A stretch of DNA of 64,000 nucleotides from Nocardioides ungokensis (GCF_013466985.1 NZ_CP059164.1:1249001-1313000), one strand, 5' to 3'; counted from the first letter of the stretch, positions 1-11,167 are shown. A program made the numbers and translations. The notes: generated by a model not told the origin, from the letters alone.

Positions 1-258
1 GCCACCGAGGAGGACGAGTCCGTGACCGAGCGTCGGGTCGGGCCCATCGCGGTGACCGGCGACGGTCCGCTCGTGGTGCGGGAGAAGACCCATGCGGCCA
101 GCCCCATGACCCTCGACCAGGCCCTCTACGAGATGGAGCTCGTGGGCCACGACTTCTACCTGTTCGTCGACAAGGAGAACGACCGTCCGGCGGTCGTCTA
201 CCGCCGCCGTGGCTACGACTACGGAGTGATCTCCCTGGACCTCGGCGCCCAGGACTGA
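1..258 (+). CDS. hpf: Ribosome hibernation promoting factor, long form, C-terminal part (5' end outside window)
   Basis: The reading frame is open from the first base, so 85 codons and the stop of a gene that starts upstream of the window are visible. The segment resembles the C-terminal dimerisation domain of long-form HPF (RaiA family), including the conserved stretch MELVGHDFYLFVD and the closing RRRGYDYGVISL. The family binds the 30S subunit and drives formation of inactive 100S ribosomes in stationary phase; the ribosome-binding N-terminal domain is not in the window. Placement a few kilobases upstream of secA is common in actinobacteria and supports the call. A strong hairpin follows 33 bases after the stop. 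Confidence 0.88.
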   Translation, partial: ATEEDESVTERRVGPIAVTGDGPLVVREKTHAASPMTLDQALYEMELVGHDFYLFVDKENDRPAVVYRRRGYDYGVISLDLGAQD

Positions 259-290
259 CACCGGAATCCGGCCCGGGGACGGGCCCGAAC

Positions 291-324
291 GAGACGGGGT
301 GGCCCTTGCGGGCCACCCCGTCTC
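291..324 (+). terminator. Intrinsic terminator-like hairpin after hpf
   Basis: A perfect 15-bp stem (GAGACGGGGTGGCCC at 291-305 pairing with 310-324) encloses the 4-base loop TTGC. It lies between the hpf stop and the next gene. There is no clean T tract, as is usual for actinobacterial terminators. Confidence 0.75.
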
Positions 325-381
325 GACGTTCTCTGGCACCGACGGGTCCCACCAACCCCTCACACGTGCCATGATGCGCGT

Positions 382-1065
382 GTGGCCGAGCACGAGATCG
401 AGGCAGACCCCGAGCCGATCCGGGTCCTCGTCGTTGATGACCAGGAGCTGTTCCGACGCGGCTTGACCATGTTGCTCGCGGTGGAACCGGGCATCGAGGT
501 CGTCGGCGAGGCGGGCGACGGCATCGAGGGCGAGAGCCTGGCGGCGAGCGCCGCTCCCGACGTCATCCTCCTCGACATCCGGATGCCCAAGCGCTCCGGG
601 ATCGAGGCCTGCCTGGCCATCAAGGACGCCGTGCCGTCGGCCAAGATCATCATGCTCACGGTCTCCGACGAGGAGGCCGACCTCTACGAGGCGGTCAAGA
701 GCGGGGCCTCCGGCTACCTGCTCAAGGACTCCTCGATCGAGGAGGTCGCCCAGGCGGTCCGCGTCGTGGCCGACGGCCAGTCGCTGATCAGCCCCTCGAT
801 GGCGGTCAAGCTCATCGACGAGTTCAAGCAGATGTCGCGGCCCGAGCGCGAGCACGTCCCCGGCCTGCGCCTGACCGAGCGCGAGCTCGAGGTGCTGCGC
901 CTGGTGGCCAAGGGGCTGAACAACCGCGAGATCGCCAAGCAGCTCTACATCAGCGAGAACACCGTCAAGAACCACGTGCGCAACATCCTGGAGAAGCTCC
1001 AGCTGCACTCGCGCATGGAGGCGGTCATGTACGCCGTCCGAGAGAAGCTGCTGGACCTTCCCTGA
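382..1065 (+). CDS. NarL/FixJ (LuxR)-family response regulator
   Basis: This 227-residue protein has a receiver domain (about residues 13-130) followed by a LuxR-type helix-turn-helix (about 160-225). Visible receiver residues are the acidic pair D19-D20, the phosphoacceptor D65 in LLDIRMP, T93 and K115 in GYLLKD. The output domain carries LTERELEVLRLVAKG and SENTVKNHVRNILEKL. Such proteins are phosphorylated by a membrane histidine kinase and then bind promoters; no kinase gene lies nearby, so the partner is unknown. The GTG at 382 is the only start in frame upstream of the receiver domain and has no clear ribosome binding site, so translation could begin slightly later. Confidence 0.88.
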   Translation: MAEHEIEADPEPIRVLVVDDQELFRRGLTMLLAVEPGIEVVGEAGDGIEGESLAASAAPDVILLDIRMPKRSGIEACLAIKDAVPSAKIIMLTVSDEEADLYEAVKSGASGYLLKDSSIEEVAQAVRVVADGQSLISPSMAVKLIDEFKQMSRPEREHVPGLRLTERELEVLRLVAKGLNNREIAKQLYISENTVKNHVRNILEKLQLHSRMEAVMYAVREKLLDLP

Positions 1066-1133
1066 CGCCGGCACGCACTCCAGGACCGCGCTCGAGCGAC
1101 GGGGCTGTCGGTGGCGTGGCATAGCCTCCCGCC

Positions 1134-2324
1134 ATGCAGTCGCTGAGCACCGCGCAGGCTCGCCGCATCGCCCTGGCCGCCCAGGGCTTCCTCGACACCC
1201 GTCACGCCGTCCCCACGATGCGCACGTTCCAGCGCACGCTCGAGCGCACCGGAGTGCTCCAGGTCGACTCCGTCAACGTCCTCCAGCGCGCGCACTACAT
1301 GCCGCTCTACTCCCGGATGGGTCCCTACGACGTGGACCTGCTGCGCCGCGCCGCGGAGCGCCGGCCGCGCCGGGTCGTGGAGTACTGGGCCCACGTGCAG
1401 GCGTTCATGCCGGTCGAGCTGTGGCCGCTGATGCGTCACCGGATGGAGGCCCACCGCGCCAAGCGCGGCAAGTGGGGGATCGTCGAGGAGGACCCGGAGC
1501 TCGAGAAGAACCTCATCGACGAGGTGCGCGCCCGTGGCGCCTCCACCGCTCGGAACCTCGACGACGGGCTGCCCCGCACCAAGGAGCACTGGGGGTGGAA
1601 CTGGTCCAGCACCCGCCGCATGCTCGACTACCTCTACACGGTGGGCGACCTCGCCATCGCCGGTCGCAACAGCCAGTTCGAGGTCCTCTACGACCTGCCC
1701 GAGCGGGTGCTCCCCGCGCACGTCCTGGCCAGGGAGACGCCGTCGCCGGCCGAGGCCAACCGCGAGCTGGTGCGGCGGGCGGCCAGGTCGCACGGGGTCG
1801 CCACGGCGCAGTGCCTGCGCGACTACTACCGGATGGACGCCAAGGACGCCGGACCGGCCATCGCCGAGCTGGTGGAGGAGGGCGAGCTGCTGCCGGTCAC
1901 GATCGACGGCTGGAAGCGGCCGGCCTACCTGCATCGCGACGCCCGTCGCCCCCGGCGGACCCACGCCCGGGCCCTGCTGAGCCCGTTCGACCCGCTGGTC
2001 TGGGAGCGGGAGCGCACCGAGCGGCTCTTCGACTTCCGCTACCGGATCGAGATCTACGTGCCCGCCCACAAGCGGGTGCACGGCTACTACGTGCTGCCCT
2101 TCCTGCTCGGCGACCGGATCGTGGGCCGGGTCGACCTCAAGGCCGACCGGCAGGCCGGTCGCCTGCGGGTCCAGGCTGCGTACGCCGAGCCCGGCGCGCC
2201 GCCCGAGACCGCCGAGGAGCTGGCAGCCGAGCTGCGTCAGCTCGCCGACTGGCTGGTCCTGCCGGAGCCGGTCACCGTGGAGCCGCGGGGCGACCTGGCG
2301 CCGGCGCTCGCCGCTCTCGTCTGA
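1134..2324 (+). CDS. Winged-helix protein of the YcaQ / crosslink-repair glycosylase family
   Basis: This 396-residue protein begins LSTAQARRIALAAQGF and has the domain organisation of the YcaQ family (formerly DUF1006, HTH_42), built from tandem winged-helix units with a beta-barrel-like C-terminal part. Characteristic stretches are LQVDSVNVLQRAHY near residue 45, EYWAHVQAFMPVELWPLMRH near residue 85 and LLSPFDPLVWERERTERLFD near residue 285. E. coli YcaQ is a DNA glycosylase that unhooks interstrand crosslinks; actinobacterial homologues are mostly uncharacterised, so a repair role is inference. Its 3' end overlaps the convergent glycosyltransferase gene by 53 bases. Confidence 0.8.
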   Translation: MQSLSTAQARRIALAAQGFLDTRHAVPTMRTFQRTLERTGVLQVDSVNVLQRAHYMPLYSRMGPYDVDLLRRAAERRPRRVVEYWAHVQAFMPVELWPLMRHRMEAHRAKRGKWGIVEEDPELEKNLIDEVRARGASTARNLDDGLPRTKEHWGWNWSSTRRMLDYLYTVGDLAIAGRNSQFEVLYDLPERVLPAHVLARETPSPAEANRELVRRAARSHGVATAQCLRDYYRMDAKDAGPAIAELVEEGELLPVTIDGWKRPAYLHRDARRPRRTHARALLSPFDPLVWERERTERLFDFRYRIEIYVPAHKRVHGYYVLPFLLGDRIVGRVDLKADRQAGRLRVQAAYAEPGAPPETAEELAAELRQLADWLVLPEPVTVEPRGDLAPALAALV

Positions 2325-3405
2325 GCACCTCCTCGAGCCGGTCCGCTCCGTTCGTCGCACCCGGCAGCGCCCGGATCGCGGCCCCGAGCCGTGCCGCGGC
2401 GTCGCGATGGGGCCCGTCGGCGAGCAGCGCGGCGAGCACCGGCGCCAGCTCGGACGGCTTGGCCGATCGGCTGACGACCGCCCCCGCCCCGGCGCCGGCG
2501 ACGGTGGCGCCGACCATCGGCTGGTCCAGGAACGGGTGCTGCGGCATGACGACCACGGGCAGGTCGTGCGCGAGGGCCTGCATGGTGGTGCCGTGGCCGC
2601 CGTGCCCCACCACGAGCGTCGCGGCCGGCATCACCTCGGCGTGCGGGACGAAGCGGTGGATCTCCGTGTTGGCCGCCGGCCGCAGCTCGGCTGGGTCGAT
2701 CGCCGGTCCGGTGGTGGCGACGACCCGCGCGTCGAGGTCGCCGGCGGCGTCCAGCAGCGCCTGCAGGCGCCCGGACATGCCGGGGAACGCGTAGGTGCTG
2801 AGACTGATGAGGACGGTCGGCTCCGGGGCTGCCGCGGTCTCCTGGAGCGGCGGCACGACGGGGCCGATGAAGTCGAGGGTTGGGGCGTGGCCGCTGCGAC
2901 TGCCCTCATCCAGCTCGGGCAGGGTCGCGACCAGGGTCGCCGCGGCGCCCGCGAGGGAGCGAGTGGGTCGCAGCCGTCGCACTCGCATGCCGACCCCGAG
3001 AGGTCCGCGGAGCCACGGGCCGCGCAGGTAGGCGTCGTACAGGTGCTCCAGCACGACGTACGGCGTCCGGCCGACGCGCAGCGCCTCCATCGCTCCGAAC
3101 AGCAGGCAGTCGACCACCACGAGGTCGGCCGGCTCCCGTCGCAGCGAGTCGGTCAGGTCCCGCCCCATCCCGCGGTCGGCGAACATCGCCATCTGGGCCA
3201 GTGGGGACCCGGGCGCCAGCGAGGAGAACGGTCGAGCGGTCCGGTACGGCTCGAAGTCGAACCCGGCCGCCAGGACCGCGGCCCGGTTGGCCTCGTGCCC
3301 CAGGAAGCGGACCCGGTGGCCGCGGGTCGTGAGCTCGCGGGCGATGCCCAGCGCGGGCGGGACGTTGCCGCCCCCGTGCCAGGTGACGAAGAGGAGGTCG
3401 GACAT
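2272..3405 (-). CDS. MGT/UGT-type glycosyltransferase (GT1 family)
   Basis: This 377-residue protein has the two-Rossmann-domain GT-B plan of macrolide-type glycosyltransferases. The N-terminal acceptor domain starts MSDLLFVTWHGGGNVPP with the usual GHRVRFLGHE, and the C-terminal nucleotide-sugar domain holds the family signature GHGGHGTTMQALAHDLPVVV around residue 285. Such enzymes move a sugar from an NDP-sugar onto a small hydrophobic acceptor, in antibiotic self-protection, glycolipid synthesis or detoxification; the acceptor here cannot be read. The frame is open upstream, but the ATG at 3405 fits the conserved N-terminus. It starts 14 bases after the stop of the TetR gene, so the two are very likely co-transcribed. 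Confidence 0.82.
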   Translation of the reverse strand: MSDLLFVTWHGGGNVPPALGIARELTTRGHRVRFLGHEANRAAVLAAGFDFEPYRTARPFSSLAPGSPLAQMAMFADRGMGRDLTDSLRREPADLVVVDCLLFGAMEALRVGRTPYVVLEHLYDAYLRGPWLRGPLGVGMRVRRLRPTRSLAGAAATLVATLPELDEGSRSGHAPTLDFIGPVVPPLQETAAAPEPTVLISLSTYAFPGMSGRLQALLDAAGDLDARVVATTGPAIDPAELRPAANTEIHRFVPHAEVMPAATLVVGHGGHGTTMQALAHDLPVVVMPQHPFLDQPMVGATVAGAGAGAVVSRSAKPSELAPVLAALLADGPHRDAAARLGAAIRALPGATNGADRLEEVLRRERRAPAPGRPAAPR

Positions 3406-3419
3406 GGGTGGCTCCCGGG

Positions 3420-4007
3420 TCAGTCGGTGTGGCGGGGGAGCAGGGCCGCGACGAGGTCGCCCATCCGCTGCTCGGTGAGGTCGCGGCCCAGGCCGCGATC
3501 GCGGCGCAGCAGCTTCCACGTGTAGACGTCGGTGGCGACGACCAGCAGGTCGACCAGCGCCTCGGGGTCGGGTGCCTGGTCGACGTACGGCGCGAAGACC
3601 TCCTCGACCCAGGCTCGGTGCAGGCCCCGCCCGTGATCGGTGATGCGCCGCATCAGCGGCTCGTGGTCCTCCTGGGCGAGCCGCAGCAGCACGCCGTCGC
3701 CGCGTTCCTCGTAGTGGGCGACGACGACGCGGACGGCCTCGGCGACGTCGCCGACGGGGGAGCGGCGCTCGTCGCGCACCATCCGGGCCGCGTGCTCGAA
3801 CGCCGCGTCGACCAGGCCGGCGCGGCTGCCGAAGTGGCGCAGCACGGTCTGCACGCTGACCCCCGCCCGCTGCGCCACGTCCTCGAGCCCGATGTCGCCG
3901 GCGAGCTTCTCGGTGTGCAGGTCGACGACCGCGGTGAGGATCCGGGACCGGGTCTCCTCGACCGACCGGGCCCGGCTCGTCATCGTGTAGCTGCGCGTGG
4001 TTTTCAT
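3420..4007 (-). CDS. TetR/AcrR-family transcriptional regulator
   Basis: This 195-residue protein has a TetR N-terminal helix-turn-helix (about residues 15-60; EDVAQRAGVSVQTVLRHFGS) and a variable C-terminal ligand-binding domain. It sits directly upstream of, and in the same direction as, the glycosyltransferase gene, so the likely arrangement is an autoregulated two-gene operon in which a small molecule relieves repression. An imperfect inverted repeat lies 15 bases before its start. ATG at 4007 is used; an in-frame ATG eight codons later is also possible. The ligand is unknown. Confidence 0.85.
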   Translation of the reverse strand: MKTTRSYTMTSRARSVEETRSRILTAVVDLHTEKLAGDIGLEDVAQRAGVSVQTVLRHFGSRAGLVDAAFEHAARMVRDERRSPVGDVAEAVRVVVAHYEERGDGVLLRLAQEDHEPLMRRITDHGRGLHRAWVEEVFAPYVDQAPDPEALVDLLVVATDVYTWKLLRRDRGLGRDLTEQRMGDLVAALLPRHTD

Positions 4008-4021
4008 GTCAGTCCCAGTGA

Positions 4022-4042
4022 ACGCCGAAATGATATTGGCGT
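4022..4042. promoter_or_regulatory. Candidate operator between the TetR gene and secA
   Basis: ACGCC (4022-4026) and GGCGT (4038-4042) form a 5-bp inverted repeat with an 11-base AT-richer centre, just upstream of the TetR start. On the minus strand a TTGACG-like -35 element (4045-4040) overlaps the right arm. This is where a TetR repressor would bind, but the arms are short and the assignment is tentative. Confidence 0.35.
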
Positions 4043-4144
4043 CAATGGGGATTCACGTGAAATTCCGGTGCTCGTTCGGTTAGGGTCCGCTCGGTGCGCT
4101 GGGTAGAGTGGCGCAGCACTCAACTGATCAGGAGTAACGCCGTC

Positions 4145-6929
<2,785 letters not shown>

Positions 6930-7006
6930 CCGCGCGGATCTCGTGACCTTTGGTGGTTGAGGTGCGAAGGCGCTCTGGCGCCTGAGCCTCGAAACCTCCG
7001 CAGCTC

Positions 7007-7043
7007 AGGCAGGGCGGCGACCTCCGTGGTCGCCGCCCTGCCT
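7007..7043 (+). terminator. Terminator hairpin downstream of secA
   Basis: A perfect 15-bp stem (AGGCAGGGCGGCGAC at 7007-7021 with 7029-7043) surrounds a 7-base loop, followed by TGTCTC. It lies 77 bases past the secA stop and probably ends that transcript. Confidence 0.75.
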
Positions 7044-7052
7044 TGTCTCACC

Positions 7053-7149
7053 GGGTTTCGACGCGCTCGCGCGACTTCGTTCCTCAGTCGCGTCGCTTGC
7101 TCAACCTGCCTGAGCCCACGGACCGCGCTCGTTCCTCGCGCGCTCCTGC
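7053..7149. repeat. Dispersed intergenic repeat-like sequence
   Basis: The stretch contains TTTCGACGCGCTCGCGCGAC, CTCAGTCGCGTCGCTTGCTC and a run of CGCTCGTTCCTCGCGCGCTC-like words. Similar CGACACGCTCGCTGCGCTCG words recur near 31330-31370. Short words of this type are scattered between genes in many Nocardioides-like genomes. No coding potential is apparent on either strand. Confidence 0.4.
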
Positions 7150-7653
7150 TCAGGCAAACTCCAGGGCGGTGCACTGCCAGCGTCCGGCTCGCAGCTCGAA
7201 GCGGGTGGCCAGGGCTCGGGAGCGTCGGCCGTAGCGGACGTGCACGCTGACCTCGACCACCTGCCGGGAGAGGAAGCAGGACCGCACGTTCTGGACCTGG
7301 GGGCGGACCGGCTGCACGCGACCCTGGCCGGGCAGGTGGTGGCCGGCACGGGCGACGAGGAGCGCGCGGCGCTGCAGGTCGGCGTACACGTCCCGGCTGG
7401 ACCAGCGCAAGAGCTGTGACACCGGCCGGTCCCCGCCGACGATCTCCACCACGGCCTGGGCGTAGCGGCGGGACCACTGGTCGATCTGGCGTCGCACCCC
7501 CTGGTCGATGGGGATGACGTCCCCGGCGGGCCGGCCGGAGCCCCACCCGGTGTCGGGCGGGTCGTGGCGTGGCTGGAGGTCGAGCGCGAGCGTCCCCTGG
7601 ATGCTCTCGACGGGCACCGGCACCCGGAGCGGGACGACCTTCTGGTGGGACAT
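7150..7653 (-). CDS. Rv3235-like protein of unknown function (DUF6459-type)
   Basis: This 167-residue protein lacks a signal peptide or membrane segment. Its second half reads like the small conserved actinobacterial family represented by M. tuberculosis Rv3235, with RQIDQWSRRYAQAVVEIVGG, SQLLRWSSRDVYADLQRRA and a closing beta-rich block RSRALATRFELRAGRWQCTA. The RAGRW-Q-C-TALE ending is typical of that family, whose genes usually stand next to secA, as here. No biochemical function is known to me. The ATG at 7653 begins MSHQKVVPLRVPV. Confidence 0.65.
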   Translation of the reverse strand: MSHQKVVPLRVPVPVESIQGTLALDLQPRHDPPDTGWGSGRPAGDVIPIDQGVRRQIDQWSRRYAQAVVEIVGGDRPVSQLLRWSSRDVYADLQRRALLVARAGHHLPGQGRVQPVRPQVQNVRSCFLSRQVVEVSVHVRYGRRSRALATRFELRAGRWQCTALEFA

Positions 7654-7688
7654 GGGGGCTCCTCTCGGACGGACTGGGCAACGGATGG

Positions 7689-7720
7689 TCAGGGACGGGG
7701 GTCAGGGACGGGGGTCAGGG
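7689..7720. repeat. Short tandem repeat at a gene end
   Basis: The 13-base unit TCAGGGACGGGGG occurs twice (7689-7701, 7702-7714) and begins a third time. The third copy supplies the stop codon of the LysM-protein gene (TCA at 7715-7717 on the plus strand). It is probably slippage-prone sequence. Confidence 0.7.
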
Positions 7721-8410
7721 TCGGGGAAGTCGCAGGCGCTGGCCGGGGCGGATCAGGTCGGGGTCCGGACCGATCTGCGCGCGGTTGAGCGCGTAGATGC
7801 GGCGCGCGGCCTCGGCGACCTCGTTCGCCGGGGCGGAACCGGGCAGCGTGCGGGTGGCGAGGTCCCACAACGTGTCTCCGGCGCGCACCACGACAACGGG
7901 CGTGACCGGTGCGACCACCGGAGCCGGCCCATCCGGGCGGCCCACCCGCTCGGCGCCGGCGAGGCCGCCCGTGGCCCGGTCGGGGAGGGGGAGACCCCGG
8001 ACCCGCGCGGCAGTGGTCACCGCTGTCTGATCGGCGTGCTGCTGTCCCGGGGCGGCGAGGGCCGGTGCGCCGACCCCGGCCACGAGCGCCACCCCGCACG
8101 CCGCGAGCACCGCGCGGCGCAGGGGAGCGGGCACGCCCCGGATCGGTCGATGGGCTCGTCCGCGGGCCGCTTGGATGCTCACCAGCGTCGTCACCGCCCA
8201 CAGCCACGCGCCGCCGACCGTGGCGATGAGCGCGCACCACCACTCCATCAGCTGCTCGAAGGACTGGCCGGCCAGGGCCGTCGTGGTGACCGCGCCGCGC
8301 GCCGCGACCAGGTCGGGAAGCAGGAGCCAGGCAAGCACTCCGAGGGTCCCGGACGAGGCGAGCCACACGGCCAGGCATCGCGAGGGTGCGGCGGTGGTGG
8401 AAGTGATCAT
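7715..8410 (-). CDS. LysM-domain membrane protein
   Basis: This 231-residue protein has two hydrophobic segments near the N-terminus (about residues 10-32 and 50-75) and a third around residues 100-122. It ends in one LysM domain (about 175-231) that starts VVVRAGDTLWDLATRTLPG and closes with LIRPGQRLRLPRP. LysM domains bind peptidoglycan or chitin GlcNAc units, so the protein is probably a membrane-anchored envelope protein. The ATG at 8410 has an AAAGG element nine bases before it; the frame continues upstream without a better start. The partner and the exact role are unknown. Confidence 0.78.
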   Translation of the reverse strand: MITSTTAAPSRCLAVWLASSGTLGVLAWLLLPDLVAARGAVTTTALAGQSFEQLMEWWCALIATVGGAWLWAVTTLVSIQAARGRAHRPIRGVPAPLRRAVLAACGVALVAGVGAPALAAPGQQHADQTAVTTAARVRGLPLPDRATGGLAGAERVGRPDGPAPVVAPVTPVVVVRAGDTLWDLATRTLPGSAPANEVAEAARRIYALNRAQIGPDPDLIRPGQRLRLPRP

Positions 8411-8523
8411 GCCCGAGAACCTTTGGTTTGCGTTCGTTTGCTTCAGTGAACGCGTCTTTACCTTCGAGGTCAACGCTTCGTCCACAGCGGGACGGTGCGC
8501 GGATCAGGGCATGAGAAATGAGT

Positions 8524-8553
8524 GTCGGGCGGCCGCGATGGCGGCCGCCCGAC
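8524..8553 (-). terminator. Terminator of the solute-binding protein gene
   Basis: A perfect 13-bp stem (GTCGGGCGGCCGC at 8524-8536 with 8541-8553) around the loop GATG starts 25 bases after the stop of the gene read from the right. On the minus strand it is followed by ACTCATTTCTC. Confidence 0.75.
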
Positions 8554-8577
8554 GTGGGCGTACGGACTAGCGAGTGA

Positions 8578-10305
8578 TCACTGCGCGACGGCGATCGGAC
8601 CGAGGTCCGGGTTGCCGTTCGACGCCGGCGTCGTCATGAAGTCGACCACCTTCGACCCGTAGACCCAGTAGAAGTTCTGCTGCTCCAACGGGATGTAGGC
8701 GACGTCCTTGCCCAGCACGAGGTCGGACTGCTGCAGCGCCTTGGTCTGCTCGTCCAGGTTGGTGGAGTTCCGCGCCTGGTCGATCAGGGCGTCGAACTTG
8801 TCGCTCTTGTACGAGCCGTAGTTCGAACCGGTGGAGCTCTTGGTCACGATGCGGCTGTCGAACAGCTGCGGAGTGACCGTGATGGCCGACGGCCAGTCGG
8901 CGCCCCAGTCGGTCCACATCACGTCGGTGGTCTTGACCGGCTTCTCGATGATGTCGAAGTAGGTGGAGCCCAGCCCGTCCAGGGTCACGTCGAAGCCGGC
9001 CTTGTCCCACGAGTCCTTCAGCGCCGCCGCCTGCTTGTCAAAGGTGTCGCTCGTTTCGTAGGTGAAGGTGATCGGGTAGGGGATCTTCACACCGGCCTGC
9101 TCGAGCAGCTTCTTCGCCGCGGCGGGGTCGCCCTGCTGAGGACCCTGGAACGCCGGGTTCGGCTGGTAGCCGGGCAAGTTCGAGGCGATGACCGAATAGG
9201 CGGGGGCGTAGGCCTTGGAGCCGCCACCGGCGTCGATCCACGCCTGCTTGTTGGTCGCGACGTTGAGCGCCTCGCGCACCTTGAGGTCGGGCATGTTGGG
9301 GAAGTTCGGTGCCAGGTAGTCGACGTACGGCGACTTCACGAGGTCCGAGCGGTCGGCGACCGGGCCGGTGACCTGGGTGTAGTACGCCGGCGGCACGCGT
9401 GACGATGTCACGGCGAACTGGTCCTGGCCGCTGTCGGCGATCAGGCGGTCGTAGATCGTCTCCGGGGTCTGGCCGATCGAGAAGTCGATCTCGTCCGGCA
9501 GCGCCTTGCGGATGTCGGTGGAGTCGGTCTTCGGGTCGTAGTTGGGGTTGCGGACGAAGACGGCACCCGAGTTCTTGTCCCACATGTCGCTGCCCTTGAT
9601 CATGTACGGGCCGTTGGAGAAGATCATGTAGTTCGACTTCGCGCCCTGGTCCTTGTCCTGGCGGTACGGATCCGCCATGTGCAGTGAGGCGATCGCAAGA
9701 GGGAAGTCCGGCCACGGCACCTTGAAGTGGTAGGTGATGGTGTTGCCGTCGCAGGTGACCGCCTTGTCGAAGTACTTCTGTCCGTCGCCCTTGTAGGGAC
9801 CGTCGTAGGCCGGCAGGCCGGTCTTCGTGTCGGTGGGGATGTCCAGGTAGCTCAAGAAGTAGGTCGGGCCGCCGGTGATGACGTCGGTGGCAAAGATCCG
9901 TGAGGCGCCGTACTTGAAGTCCTCGCAGGTGATCGGCTTGCCGTCCTGCCACTTGATGCCGTCCTTGAGCGTGAACTTCCAGACCTTGGCGCCGTCGGAC
10001 GAGGTGCCGGTGTCCGTGGCCAGGTCCGGAACCGGGGTGAAGCTCTGCTTGGGGTCGGTCGAGATCGGGAAGGCGACCAGCGAGCGGTAGACCGTCCGGC
10101 TGAAGTTCGTCATGAGGACACCGAGGTAGCTGCGCTGCGGGTCGGTGTGGTCGTAGGGCTGGTAGATGTAGTACTGCAGGGTGCCGCCGGCCTTGGCGGT
10201 CTGGTTCGAGCTGCTGCTGCTTCCGCCGCCGCCGCAGGCGGCGAGGGCGGCTGCCAGCGCCACCGCCGCTGTGCTGGCGATCAACCGCTTTCGATGCATG
10301 AACAT
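8578..10305 (-). CDS. ABC transporter substrate-binding lipoprotein, family 5 (peptide/opine type)
   Basis: This 575-residue protein starts with a lipoprotein signal peptide (MFMHRKRLIASTAAVALAA, then LAACGGGGSSSSS with the lipidated Cys at about residue 24). The mature part has the SBP_bac_5 fold typical of DppA/OppA-type receptors, with sequences such as YIYQPYDHTDPQRSYLGVLM and WKFTLKDGIKWQDGKPITCE. Such receptors deliver oligopeptides, nickel or opines to an ABC permease. No permease or ATPase gene is nearby, so this is an orphan receptor. Start ATG 10305 follows a GAGGGAGAGG ribosome binding site. A strong terminator follows the gene. Confidence 0.9.
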   Translation of the reverse strand: MFMHRKRLIASTAAVALAAALAACGGGGSSSSSNQTAKAGGTLQYYIYQPYDHTDPQRSYLGVLMTNFSRTVYRSLVAFPISTDPKQSFTPVPDLATDTGTSSDGAKVWKFTLKDGIKWQDGKPITCEDFKYGASRIFATDVITGGPTYFLSYLDIPTDTKTGLPAYDGPYKGDGQKYFDKAVTCDGNTITYHFKVPWPDFPLAIASLHMADPYRQDKDQGAKSNYMIFSNGPYMIKGSDMWDKNSGAVFVRNPNYDPKTDSTDIRKALPDEIDFSIGQTPETIYDRLIADSGQDQFAVTSSRVPPAYYTQVTGPVADRSDLVKSPYVDYLAPNFPNMPDLKVREALNVATNKQAWIDAGGGSKAYAPAYSVIASNLPGYQPNPAFQGPQQGDPAAAKKLLEQAGVKIPYPITFTYETSDTFDKQAAALKDSWDKAGFDVTLDGLGSTYFDIIEKPVKTTDVMWTDWGADWPSAITVTPQLFDSRIVTKSSTGSNYGSYKSDKFDALIDQARNSTNLDEQTKALQQSDLVLGKDVAYIPLEQQNFYWVYGSKVVDFMTTPASNGNPDLGPIAVAQ

Positions 10306-10620
10306 GTACCTCTCCCTCGTGTCTGACGTGGCGGAAGATTCGCCACCTGCGGCGACGAGGCGTCGCCGGGGCCTGCGGGGATCGAGGCGCGGCCCTCGGT
10401 TCGACGGCGGCTGCGCGCGGCAGCCGCCGGGGTGGATCGGGAGCCCTGAAACGTCATGGCATCGCACCTCTGTCGTCCGAGATGTGTGCTTGCCGCCGTC
10501 GACTGCGGCAACGTGGTCGGGCCCCCTCCTGTGAATCTAGGGACGCGAGGGCATCATCGCGGCTCCGATCCTGTAACGATCGGGTGTCGATGCGACGTCG
10601 CGCTGTGGCAAGGTCGGCGC
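10306..10620. promoter_or_regulatory. Divergent intergenic region with three hairpins
   Basis: This 315-base gap separates the divergent starts of the solute-binding protein and a hypothetical gene. It holds three perfect inverted repeats: GTGGCG 10329-10334 / 10342-10347; GGCGACG 10352-10358 / 10362-10368; GGCGGCTGC 10406-10414 / 10420-10428. They would lie in the leader of the solute-binding protein mRNA and could form an attenuator-like structure. No recognised riboswitch or confident promoter was found. Confidence 0.4.
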
Positions 10621-11154
10621 ATGACCTGGGAGGAGGAGCTCTTCGCGCTCCTGGACGACCTCGAGCAGCAGGCCGAGGCGATGTACGACGCCGACCGCGG
10701 TGTCGAGCTGGCCGACCGCAGCCGCGCGGAGTACACGCACGTCTCGCTGGCCAGCCGGTTGATGGCCTCGGTGGGGTGCGAGGTCGTGCTCGACCTGCGG
10801 GCGACCGGTCCGGTCGGCGGGGTGCTCGAACGGGTCGGGACGGACTGGTGCCTGGTGCGCGGGCCGGCCCAGGACTGGGTGGTCAGGACCCCCTGCGTCC
10901 TGCGCGTGCTCGGCTCCTCCGAACGTTCGGTGCCGGAGGTCGCCTGGTCACCGGTCGCGAGGCTCGGGGTGGGCTCGGCATTGCGCCGGCTCGCCGAGGC
11001 GGGGGAGCGGTGCGTCCTGCACCTGGAGGACGGCACCCGTCACGAGGCGCTCCTGCGCCGGGTCGGCGCCGACTTCGTCGAGGTCCGGGTGGGGGCGGGG
11101 CGGCTCGAGCTGGTCGCGTTCAGCGCCCTCGTTGCCGTCCAGAGCCGGGACTGA
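10621..11154 (+). CDS. Conserved hypothetical protein next to tatB
   Basis: This 177-residue soluble protein is acidic at its N-terminus (MTWEEELFALLDDLEQQAEA) and otherwise beta-rich, with the repeated theme CEVVLDLRATG...VGTDWCLVRG and CVLHLEDGTRHEALLRRVGADFV. That pattern suggests two small barrel-like halves. I do not recognise the family. ATG at 10621 is the first start after the divergent promoter region and precedes a coherent N-terminal helix. It converges on tatB with 13 bases between the stops. Confidence 0.6.
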   Translation: MTWEEELFALLDDLEQQAEAMYDADRGVELADRSRAEYTHVSLASRLMASVGCEVVLDLRATGPVGGVLERVGTDWCLVRGPAQDWVVRTPCVLRVLGSSERSVPEVAWSPVARLGVGSALRRLAEAGERCVLHLEDGTRHEALLRRVGADFVEVRVGAGRLELVAFSALVAVQSRD

Positions 11155-11167
11155 GGCTCAGCCTCGA

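Noticed and set aside
7053..7149. tRNA or small RNA gene
   Set aside because: No cloverleaf, T-loop consensus or acceptor stem could be drawn; the sequence is word-repetitive.
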